A DNA stretch of 64,000 bases from Bacteroidales bacterium UBA5287 (lineage in GTDB: Bacteria; Bacteroidota; Bacteroidia; Bacteroidales; Dysgonomonadaceae): contig DHSL01000050.1 in assembly GCA_002411345.1 (NCBI GenBank), forward strand, positions 1 through 64,000, written 5' to 3'. A model generated the notes under the pieces. That model ran no database searches. It saw nothing but the letters and a program-made list of their open reading frames with translations, and was not told where the DNA came from. The position numbers were made by a program, and so were the translations under genes. Below, piece after piece: positions 36,607 through 44,884 of this stretch; position 1 is the first letter of the stretch, and each line of letters begins with the position of its first letter.

Positions 36607-37749
36607 TTAGCACATCCTGTTTTTATAATCTTCATAACTGAATTTGCGATACAACACAAACTTGTTATCATCGGACCAAAGACCTATTGATGGATGTGAA
36701 ACTCCATTAAACATAGTGGTTTTTACTGTTGTATAATGAATCATATCTTCAAAAATTATTAAATCGCCCACTTGTAATGGATTATCGAACGACCAATCGC
36801 CCATAAAATCTCCACTTAAACAACTATTTCCACCAAGTCTGTATGTTGGTTTTCCCTCAACTGGTTCTTGGTAGGCTCCTCTTATTCGTGGCTTATAAGG
36901 CATTTCTAAAGTGTCTGGCATATGACAAGCAAAAGAAACATTCAGCATTGCTGTAACAACTCCCTCGTTTTCAACAACATCTGTCACATTAGATACCAAA
37001 ACACCTGTCTGCCAAACAAATGCACTTCCGGGTTCCAATATTAAATCAATATTTGGATGACGTTTTTTAAACAATAGCAAAATATTCACCAAATGATCAA
37101 TATTATAATCTTCATGAGTCATTAAATGGCCACCCCCCAAATTCAACCACTCTATCTTATCAAGCAAATGTCCAAACTTTTCTTCAATTACTTTTAGGGT
37201 TTCTTCAAGTGCAAATGAATTATTTTCGCATAGATTGTGAACATGCAAACCTGTAATACCTAAAGGAAGTGAATCTCCTAATTTAAAGGAGGTTACACCT
37301 AAACGAGATCCTGGCATACTTGGATTATACATGTCTGTTTCTACAACAGAATACTCTGGGTTAATACGCAAACCACACTTCACACGATTACCATCAGACA
37401 ATACACTTGGATAAAACCGCTCAAATTGAGAAACGGAATTAAAAGTAATATGACTACTATATTTAAGAAACTCAGGAAATTCATGATCGGTATACGATGG
37501 TGCATACGTATGAGCTGAATTACCCATTTCTTCAAATGCTAATCGTGCTTCGTTAACGGAACTTGCAGTGGAAAAACCAACGTATTCTTTTATTATAGGA
37601 AAAGCTTTCCAAAGAGCAAAAGCTTTGAATGCTAATATAATCTCAACCCCTGCCCGTTCTTTAACCTCAGCAATTTTTCTGAGGTTGCTTCTAAGAAGTT
37701 CTTCTTCCATCACATAACAAGGAGAAGGTACCTTTGAGAAATCAATCAT
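36607..37749 (-). CDS. nspC: carboxynorspermidine decarboxylase
   Basis: NspC decarboxylates carboxynorspermidine or carboxyspermidine in the alternative polyamine pathway. This PLP enzyme of the alanine-racemase fold has 380 residues: ILAFKAFALWKAF holds the PLP Lys, WLNLGGGHLMTHEDY the glycine loop, LILEPGSAFVWQ, and NSCLSGDFMGDW the conserved Cys near the active site. The partner dehydrogenase gene is not in the window. Confidence 0.93.
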   Translation of the reverse strand: MIDFSKVPSPCYVMEEELLRSNLRKIAEVKERAGVEIILAFKAFALWKAFPIIKEYVGFSTASSVNEARLAFEEMGNSAHTYAPSYTDHEFPEFLKYSSHITFNSVSQFERFYPSVLSDGNRVKCGLRINPEYSVVETDMYNPSMPGSRLGVTSFKLGDSLPLGITGLHVHNLCENNSFALEETLKVIEEKFGHLLDKIEWLNLGGGHLMTHEDYNIDHLVNILLLFKKRHPNIDLILEPGSAFVWQTGVLVSNVTDVVENEGVVTAMLNVSFACHMPDTLEMPYKPRIRGAYQEPVEGKPTYRLGGNSCLSGDFMGDWSFDNPLQVGDLIIFEDMIHYTTVKTTMFNGVSHPSIGLWSDDNKFVLYRKFSYEDYKNRMC

Positions 37750-37834
37750 ATGTTATTTTTTTAATAACAACAAAGATACTCTATTTTTGAAATGTAAATT
37801 GCATTTCATTTATTTTAGTATTAGTGAAAAATAT

Positions 37835-37842
37835 TATCTTTG
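37835..37842 (+). promoter_or_regulatory. -7 box of a small-RNA candidate
   Basis: TATCTTTG is an exact TAnnTTTG match with no good -33 box. The predicted transcription start is near 37849, at the first hairpin of the candidate RNA. Confidence 0.4.
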
Positions 37843-37848
37843 TATCAC

Positions 37849-37919
37849 TGTCATTAAACATGACACCTTAATTGTTCAGCCGTTCAGATTGTGAAATTTG
37901 AACGGTTTATTTTTTTTTA
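37849..37919 (+). ncRNA. small-RNA candidate with two hairpins
   Basis: This is a transcript of about 70 nt. Hairpin 1 is TGTCAT (37849-37854) with ATGACA (37860-37865). Hairpin 2 pairs 37880-37889 with 37896-37905 (CCGTTCAGAT / ATTTGAACGG, one G-U) and is followed by TTTATTTTTTTTT, a strong intrinsic terminator. No start codon with a useful frame is inside, and no gene ends just upstream on this strand: nspC is read the other way and the GH5 remnant starts at 38153. I recognise no known family. Confidence 0.45.
37880..37919 (+). terminator. intrinsic terminator of the small-RNA candidate
   Basis: A ten-pair stem (one G-U) with a six-base loop is followed by a long T-run. It faces right, before the mannan PUL, so it could also insulate the PUL from upstream transcription. 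Confidence 0.75.
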
Positions 37920-38027
37920 ATTGTTCCAACCTTTATTTTAGATATTTTTTTGAAAAACTTCTAGGTAAACCCTTGAAAATCATGATAATTATTGTATAAA
38001 AAGTATCAAATATTGATTATTATTTAT

Positions 38028-38035
38028 TATATTTG
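38028..38035 (+). promoter_or_regulatory. predicted -7 box upstream of the mannan PUL
   Basis: TATATTTG is an exact match to TAnnTTTG, 118 bp before the GH5 remnant, with no convincing -33 box. It probably drives the GH5 remnant and the susC-susD-SGBP genes. Confidence 0.4.
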
Positions 38036-38152
38036 CACGTTATAGTAGAGAAACAGAAATTACCTTATAGATCAATATATATCAATATATATTCAATCAC
38101 TCGTGTTCTTTGATTGTGTGATGAAATGTTTTAATAATTAATTATTAAAAAA

Positions 38153-38606
38153 ATGAAAGCACATTTTCTAATACTACTACCATTAATCGCTGTGATATTA
38201 ATTTGCAGCAGTAACTCTATTAACAAAAATGATAAAAAACTGGTATTTGATGCAGTAATTGATAATGGAATTTATGTCATTATAGATTGGCACAGCCATA
38301 CAATAAAGACGGATCAAGCTATAACTTTTTTCTCTAAAATGGCTGAAAAATATAAAGATTATCCTAATGTTATTTATGAGATTTTTAATAAACCCGAAAC
38401 AGATTCCTGGAGCGATGTAAAAACATATTCAATAAAACTTATTGAAACAATTAGGGCTATTGATAAAGGTAATTTCATTTTAGTGGGATCACCTCATTGG
38501 GATCAATTCGATAATTCGTCCATCTGCATCTTCAACAGGTAATTGGAAAGATGAGGACTTGAAAGAATGGGGAAAGATGATCAAAAAAGAACTGAGTCTT
38601 GATTGA
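38153..38606 (+). pseudogene. decayed GH5 glycoside hydrolase
   Basis: The first frame (38153-38542) encodes a lipoprotein-like signal (LICSSNS) joined directly to the middle of a GH5 catalytic domain: GIYVIIDWHSH, DYPNVIYEIFNKP and FILVGSPHWDQ. About 100 N-terminal residues of the barrel are missing. The acid/base motif NEP reads NKP (codon AAA), so the catalytic Glu is lost. After a frame change the true C-terminal end continues to 38604 as IRPSASSTGNW and WGKMIKKELSLD. Deletion, a substituted catalytic residue and a frameshift together make activity very unlikely. It would have been the endo-mannanase or glucanase of the adjoining PUL. Confidence 0.8.
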
Positions 38607-38656
38607 TCTTTTGCTTTTGAATGTACTATTTTGACAATTTTAATAATCACAGATTT

Positions 38657-41600
38657 ATGAAGAACATTTTGACGTTGTGTTTGGCCCTATTTATGGGCAT
38701 TCAGTTATCGGCACAGCAGCGAAGAATTACTGGAACAGTAATTGACAGTAATGATAATGCTGCGTTGATTGGTGCCAATATCTCGGAAAAAGGTACTTCA
38801 AATGGTACCATTACGGATATTAATGGAGAATTTGCTTTAAATCTGACCACGGACAATGCTGTTTTGGTTGTTACAATGATTGGATTTAAAACACTTGAAG
38901 TTAACGTTGGAAACCAATCAATTTTAAACATTGCATTGGAAGAAGAAACAGAAGTTCTGGAAGAAGTGGTGGTGGTTGGATATGGAACAAGAAAAAAGAG
39001 CGACTTATCTGGATCGTCTGTATCTATTGGAGAAGATGCGATAAAAAGTTCAATCATTACGAATTTTGACCAGGCTTTACAGGGACATGCGGCCGGTGTC
39101 ACGTCGGTGATGACTTCTGGAGCACCGGGATCATCAGTGTCGATTAGAATACGTGGACAGGCTACAATAAATTCTAACGCGGAACCTCTTTATGTGATTG
39201 ACGGAGTGATTGTGCAAGGTGGAGGATCAAGCGGGCATTCTGTAGGATTAGGTGATGCGCTGGGAAATGGAAGCATGACTTCAATATCACCAATGTCCAC
39301 GATTAATCCGGGTGATATTCTTTCGATGGAAATACTAAAAGATGCTTCGGCTACTGCAATTTATGGGGCTCAAGGAGCAAACGGTGTGGTACTTATTACA
39401 ACAAAAAGGGGTAAAGCAGGAGAAGCACGTTTCACTTATGAAGGAATGATGGGGGTTCAAAACCAGGTTATAAGACTGGACATGATGAATTTACGCGAAT
39501 ATGCACTGTATAACTCTGCAATTGCTGCTACTACTGGAGGACAGGATGGAACTCCTGAATATCAAGATCCTTCGTTATTGGGAGAAGGAACTAACTGGCA
39601 GGATGCCATTTTCCGTTCCGCAATGATGAACCAGCATAACATTTCGGCACAGGGTGGCTCTGAGAGGGTACAGTATTATATTTCAGGATCATACATGGAT
39701 CAGGCGGGTACTATCATTGGCACTGAGTTTAATAGATATTCGTTTAGAGCAAATATGGATGCACAGTTTAAAAAATGGATGAAGCTGGGATTCAACGCTA
39801 TGTATTCTTCTACAGACGAAAAACTAGGCTTGGCCGAAGGGGAAGAAGGGGTACTAACATATTCATTGCTGACTCCACCAGACATTCCTGTTTTTGATAC
39901 GGAAGGAAATTATGCTAACGTTGTAAGAGAAGGATACACGCGCATTAATCCAATAGCAAAAGCTTTGGACGAAGAAAACTTGCTGCAAAGAAACAAACTG
40001 ACAGGTAATATCTTCATGGATATTACTCCTATTAAATTCCTAGTTTGGCATAGTGAACTTGGATACGATATCAGTAATTCAAGAGCTGAACGTTGGCGAC
40101 CGTCTTTCAATTATGGCGGACCAAATAAACGTGAAAAAAACTTTAGCTCTATTCAACGTAATAACAATCTTTTCTGGCAACTTAAAAACTATATCACATA
40201 CGCTAGAAATGTGGATAAACATAACTATTCTGCGATGTTGGGACAAGAACTATGGGAATCTTCTTGGGAGTTTCAAAGTGTTGCTACAGAAAATTTGCCA
40301 AGTAACGCAATACATAATCCTTCTCTCGGACAAGATCCTCAAATAGGAAGTGGCTTTGGCAGTGCGGCAATGGCATCATTTTTTACTCGTTTAACGTACG
40401 ATTATGATAGCAGATATTATGGAACTTACACATATCGATATGATGGATCTTCTAATTTTGGACCGAAAAACAGATGGGCGGGATTCCACTCTTTTGCTGG
40501 ATCATGGAGGTTTTCAAATGAACAATTCTTCGAATCAATTAACCATATAATAAGTAATGGAAAACTACGTGTCGGATGGGGACAAACAGGTAACTCAAAT
40601 ATTGGAGGGTATAGATGGGGGGCTGCTATAAGCAAAATGCCCTCGGATTTGGGATTAGGATACCGACAAAGCAATCTTGCTAATCCATATGTGAAATGGG
40701 AAACTCAGGAACAATGGAACATCGGACTGGATCTTGGCTTTTTCAATGAGAGACTAAACCTGGTTATTGACCTATACGATAAAACATCAAAAGATATGTT
40801 GATGCAATTACAACTACCATCGTATATGGGAACAAGGGGAAACGCTTCTTCTGCTCTATCTTCTCCTTATGGTAATTATGGAACAATAAACAATAAAGGA
40901 CTGGAATTTACAATTAGCTCAAGAAACTTTACCGGGGCTTTTGAGTGGAACACGGATTTCCAAATGTCTTTCAATAAAAACAAATTAATTGCTCTTGATG
41001 GTACTGAAGCTTCTGCTATTGAAGGATATGGACAATGGTTCGATGTTGTTAGTCGTTCGGAAATAGGGGGACCGTTATACAGGTTTTATGGATACATTGC
41101 TGATGGGATTTACCAAAATGCTGACGATATAAAAGAACATTTATATGCACAAATACCTCAAAATGGTGTATATAATAGATATAATACGGTATTTGTGGGG
41201 GATGTGAAATTCCGGGATATTAACCAGGATGGAAAAATCACTGAACAGGATAGAACTTTTATCGGATCGCCTTTGCCAAAATTCACTTTTGGATTGACAA
41301 ATACTTTCAGATATATGAATTTCGATTTGTCGGTGTTCATGCATGGCAGCTATGGAAACAAAATAATGAATTACATTGGCAGAAGTTTAACAAGTATGGG
41401 GTACTGGAGCAACCAACTTAAAAAGGCTATGGATTTTGCACAGATTGTTCCAATTGATGAATCAATAGTTTATCCTATAACAAAAAAAGATTCACAAGGT
41501 AATAATTATACTATCAATAACTGGTTTGAGGATGTTGATAACGTAAAACTTTCAAATCCTAATACTGAAATGTCTCGTGCCGGAAGAAATCTGCCGTATG

Positions 41601-41881
41601 ACAATAACCGAACAAGTACAAGGTATATCGAAGATGGTTCGTATCTGAGAATAAAGAATATAACATTAGGTTACGTAATTCCAAAGAAATTAATCCATCT
41701 TTTTAACATTGAAAGCATTAGAATATATACAAACATTCAAAACATTTACACTTTCACAAAATATACTGGATATGATCCGGAAATAGGTATCAACCCGCAG
41801 AGTGCAAATGTGTTTGGCCTCGACAACGGACGATATCCTTCACCAAGGATTTATTCTATTGGATTAAGTTTATCATTTTAA
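38657..41881 (+). CDS. SusC/RagA-family TonB-dependent transporter (mannan PUL)
   Basis: This is an outer-membrane importer for oligosaccharides made by the GH26 enzyme encoded downstream. From ATG 38657 it has 1074 residues: signal peptide to about 19 (LSA/QQR), carboxypeptidase-regulatory-like domain (about 23-97), EEVVVVGYGT (102-111), plug with PLYVIDGVIVQGG and ILKDASATAIYGAQGANGV, and a barrel ending in SIGLSLSF. An upstream in-frame ATG at 38621 adds 12 residues that spoil the signal peptide. susD follows after 13 bp. Confidence 0.94.
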   Translation: MKNILTLCLALFMGIQLSAQQRRITGTVIDSNDNAALIGANISEKGTSNGTITDINGEFALNLTTDNAVLVVTMIGFKTLEVNVGNQSILNIALEEETEVLEEVVVVGYGTRKKSDLSGSSVSIGEDAIKSSIITNFDQALQGHAAGVTSVMTSGAPGSSVSIRIRGQATINSNAEPLYVIDGVIVQGGGSSGHSVGLGDALGNGSMTSISPMSTINPGDILSMEILKDASATAIYGAQGANGVVLITTKRGKAGEARFTYEGMMGVQNQVIRLDMMNLREYALYNSAIAATTGGQDGTPEYQDPSLLGEGTNWQDAIFRSAMMNQHNISAQGGSERVQYYISGSYMDQAGTIIGTEFNRYSFRANMDAQFKKWMKLGFNAMYSSTDEKLGLAEGEEGVLTYSLLTPPDIPVFDTEGNYANVVREGYTRINPIAKALDEENLLQRNKLTGNIFMDITPIKFLVWHSELGYDISNSRAERWRPSFNYGGPNKREKNFSSIQRNNNLFWQLKNYITYARNVDKHNYSAMLGQELWESSWEFQSVATENLPSNAIHNPSLGQDPQIGSGFGSAAMASFFTRLTYDYDSRYYGTYTYRYDGSSNFGPKNRWAGFHSFAGSWRFSNEQFFESINHIISNGKLRVGWGQTGNSNIGGYRWGAAISKMPSDLGLGYRQSNLANPYVKWETQEQWNIGLDLGFFNERLNLVIDLYDKTSKDMLMQLQLPSYMGTRGNASSALSSPYGNYGTINNKGLEFTISSRNFTGAFEWNTDFQMSFNKNKLIALDGTEASAIEGYGQWFDVVSRSEIGGPLYRFYGYIADGIYQNADDIKEHLYAQIPQNGVYNRYNTVFVGDVKFRDINQDGKITEQDRTFIGSPLPKFTFGLTNTFRYMNFDLSVFMHGSYGNKIMNYIGRSLTSMGYWSNQLKKAMDFAQIVPIDESIVYPITKKDSQGNNYTINNWFEDVDNVKLSNPNTEMSRAGRNLPYDNNRTSTRYIEDGSYLRIKNITLGYVIPKKLIHLFNIESIRIYTNIQNIYTFTKYTGYDPEIGINPQSANVFGLDNGRYPSPRIYSIGLSLSF

Positions 41882-41894
41882 TAAAAAGGAAAGA

Positions 41895-43604
41895 ATGAAA
41901 TATATGAAAACAATAATAAAATTAATAGGCTTGCTTCTTCTAACAGGATTAGTTCTCGGATTATCATCCTGTGAAGATTTTTTGAATAGACCTACTGAAG
42001 ACGGATATACGGTTTCTACATTTTATCAGAATGATGAACAATGTCTTCAGGCAGTGAATCCTATTTATAACTCTCCTTGGCACGATTTCAGCAGGGCGTT
42101 CTTCAAAATTGGAGAGGTTCAGTCGGGAAATTATTACTGGACAGGACCGTATCAGGATTTCACGTTGACTTCAAGTAACGAGGACTTGGCAAATATGTCG
42201 GCGTCGTTATGGTCGGTGAATGCTTATTGTAATAGTATCATAGAGAATATTAATCTTTATGCGGGACCACAAACCACCGAGGCTGGAAGAAACATGGCAA
42301 AGGGCGAAGCACTGGTATGGAAGGCTATGGCTTACTTCTTTATGGTTCGTATCTGGGGGGAAGTACCTATAATACACAACAATTCGGCGGAAATAGCTAC
42401 GGGTAATTATAATAAACTTTATAAGGCTACTACGGAAAACCTTTATGATTATATTATCATGACTTTGGAAAAAGCTATCGAATGGCTGCCTGCACGACCG
42501 GGTGCTCCTGGAAGAATGGATAAATATTCGGCTTATGGTTTACTGGCAAAGGTTTATTTGACAAAATCCGGATTGGGACAAACGGGAACGCGTCGTCAAG
42601 AAGATCTTGATAAAGCAGCTGAATATGCACTGAAAGTTATTAATGAAAGTGGACGAGTATTGGTTCCTGTGTATTCGGATATATTCAGACTTAAAAATAA
42701 TTTGGCAAGCGAAAGTTTGATAGCTTGGCGATGGACAGTCGCACCGCAATGGACGGCGTCAAACGCAATGCAACCGGATCTTTGCTTGGCAGGGTTTGAT
42801 GATTTTGGCGGATGGGGTGGATGGAACGGACCATCGGTAGATTTGCAGGATGCTTTTGGTGAGGATGCTCTAAACCTGACGCAAAGACGTAATGGGGATG
42901 CTAGACGAAAAGCTACAATGATGATGTATGGAGATAAATATGAATATTTTTGGGCTGATAGAGGGGGATTCGATTGGACGGCGTTCCAACTTGGAAGAGA
43001 AAGTTTTGATAGTCCTACAGGTGCTAATGCTGTAAAACATTTGGTGGGGGATAATTACGATCATATCCAGGGAACAGGAGTCGGAATTGGAGAAATGAAA
43101 ACAAGCTTGGCTACGCATCTTTTACGTTTGGCTGATGTGTATTTAATTTATGCTGAAGCAGTTCTGGGAAATAATGCTTCTACTACCGACACAAAGGCTT
43201 TGGCTGTTTTTAATGCTGTACGTACTAGAGCTGGGGTTTCTACAAAAACGTCTATCACATTTGATGATATCTGGAAGGAAAGAAGACTGGAATTGGCTTG
43301 CGAAGGGGATTTCTGGTACGATTTTGTACGCTTGCATTATTATAAACCGGATGAAGCGCTGAACATACTAAAAGCACAGCGGAGAAAGACTTATGTTGGC
43401 TTGAATGATTACTACAAAGCTGGAAATGGTACCATTATTATTGGGGGTGATGGAAAACCAACGCCAAGATATAATACGGATATGGCTGATTTGAATATTA
43501 CTCATGATAAGTTTTTTGCTCCGTTCCCGGATACTGATTTAGCAATGAATCCTAATCTGAGAGAGGCTCCGGTAGAATATGACTTAAGCGGATATACTTA
43601 CTAA
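41895..43604 (+). CDS. SusD/RagB-like lipoprotein (mannan PUL)
   Basis: This is the glycan-binding partner of the preceding SusC. The 569 residues have a lipoprotein signal (LGLSSC) then EDFLNRPTEDGYTVSTFYQ, typical of SusD. TPR-like helices carry WKAMAYFFMVRIWGEVPI and DVYLIYAEAVLGNN, and the C-terminal DIWKERRLELACEGDFWYD motif (written in part as ERRLELACEGDFWYD) is diagnostic. A second in-frame ATG at residue 4 is equally possible. The gap to the next gene is 15 bp. Confidence 0.94.
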   Translation: MKYMKTIIKLIGLLLLTGLVLGLSSCEDFLNRPTEDGYTVSTFYQNDEQCLQAVNPIYNSPWHDFSRAFFKIGEVQSGNYYWTGPYQDFTLTSSNEDLANMSASLWSVNAYCNSIIENINLYAGPQTTEAGRNMAKGEALVWKAMAYFFMVRIWGEVPIIHNNSAEIATGNYNKLYKATTENLYDYIIMTLEKAIEWLPARPGAPGRMDKYSAYGLLAKVYLTKSGLGQTGTRRQEDLDKAAEYALKVINESGRVLVPVYSDIFRLKNNLASESLIAWRWTVAPQWTASNAMQPDLCLAGFDDFGGWGGWNGPSVDLQDAFGEDALNLTQRRNGDARRKATMMMYGDKYEYFWADRGGFDWTAFQLGRESFDSPTGANAVKHLVGDNYDHIQGTGVGIGEMKTSLATHLLRLADVYLIYAEAVLGNNASTTDTKALAVFNAVRTRAGVSTKTSITFDDIWKERRLELACEGDFWYDFVRLHYYKPDEALNILKAQRRKTYVGLNDYYKAGNGTIIIGGDGKPTPRYNTDMADLNITHDKFFAPFPDTDLAMNPNLREAPVEYDLSGYTY

Positions 43605-43619
43605 ATAAATCATCGCATT

Positions 43620-44864
43620 ATGAAGAATTATATATTTAAATACATAAATAAATTAAGCGCAATCGTACTAATTATTTGGTCTGTTGGCACGTTTGTGGCT
43701 TGCGAGGATACAAACGATGGTAGTTACAAAATTACCGAAGGTATTCCTGAAGTGTATTATGTTCGCTTCAGTAATCCGGATGTGGCGGACTCGCTGATAG
43801 TTGGGGCATACATGGAACAAAACATTTGCTTGGTTGGAAATAATCTGACGAGCATCAAAGAACTGTACTTTAACGACCAAAAAGCACTGCTCAATATTAA
43901 TTTTATTACTAATAATACTTTGCTGGTCAACGTTCCAAGAACAATCCCGACTACTGTGACTAATAAAATTTATATGATCACGGGTAATAATGACACTATA
44001 CCGTATGATTTCAAAGTGCTTGTTCCCAATCCGATAGTAAGCAGCATTTCATGTGAGCATATTGTTGATGGAGGAATTGCGACAATTTATGGTGATTATC
44101 TGCTGGACGACCCGAATAAACCGTTGACTATAACAATGGCTGGAAATGTTAAGGTTACTGAGATTCTTAATATTCAGAAAACTCAGGTGACTTTTAAAAT
44201 ACCAACAGGTAGCCAAAAAGGAAATATCAATGTGAGCACAATCTATGGTAATGGACGGTCATCTTTTATCTTCAGAGATGATAGGGGCATATTCCTCAAT
44301 TTCGATAACCTTAGAGCGGATGGTAGCTGGCGACCGGGAACTATTGAAGGTAATCCTACTTATAGCATCTCCGGAAATTATCTGAAATTCTCCGGTAGTC
44401 TAGGTGGCGGAGCCTGGGAATGGGGCGACGAAGCAGGTTTTGCTTGTTATTTATGGGGACAAGCCAATGGCCGACCTGATGCACCATTATTTACAAGCGA
44501 TGTTGCATCATCAATATTTAAGTTTGAAGTAAATGTGTTGAATAAGTGGAGTTCTGTAGCTATGCAATTTGTTTTTTGCGACTGGAACACCTCTGGAAAT
44601 GGTCCGAATTCAAGCGCTGCTTATCCAAGAGCATTATGGATGCCTTGGCAAGGAAAAGGAGCGGACGGATTCACCACAAATGGCTGGGTTACAGTATCTA
44701 TACCTTTGAAAGATTTCAAATTTGATGCTGGCGGAAATGTATTGGATAAGCTGCCAAGTAAATTGGGAAGTTTTGTTATACATGTGTTACAAGGGGGTGT
44801 GGAAGGAATTGCATGCAGTCCTACTATTTTGATTGATAACGTGCGTGTTGTCCCGGCAGAATAA
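43620..44864 (+). CDS. surface glycan-binding lipoprotein with two TIG domains
   Basis: This is a predicted cell-surface binding protein (SGBP-B type). The 414 residues have a lipoprotein signal (FVAC, Cys28), two Ig-like TIG domains (about 38-125 and 126-212), and a C-terminal carbohydrate-binding domain resembling the xyloglucan-binding domain of SGBP-B (about 215-413; YLWGQANGRPDAPLFTSD, WVTVSIPLKDFKF and ILIDNVRVVP). It follows susD and precedes a longer paralogue. It would hold the polymer for the surface mannanase. Confidence 0.86.
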   Translation: MKNYIFKYINKLSAIVLIIWSVGTFVACEDTNDGSYKITEGIPEVYYVRFSNPDVADSLIVGAYMEQNICLVGNNLTSIKELYFNDQKALLNINFITNNTLLVNVPRTIPTTVTNKIYMITGNNDTIPYDFKVLVPNPIVSSISCEHIVDGGIATIYGDYLLDDPNKPLTITMAGNVKVTEILNIQKTQVTFKIPTGSQKGNINVSTIYGNGRSSFIFRDDRGIFLNFDNLRADGSWRPGTIEGNPTYSISGNYLKFSGSLGGGAWEWGDEAGFACYLWGQANGRPDAPLFTSDVASSIFKFEVNVLNKWSSVAMQFVFCDWNTSGNGPNSSAAYPRALWMPWQGKGADGFTTNGWVTVSIPLKDFKFDAGGNVLDKLPSKLGSFVIHVLQGGVEGIACSPTILIDNVRVVPAE

Positions 44865-44884
44865 CCTATAAAACATATACAATT

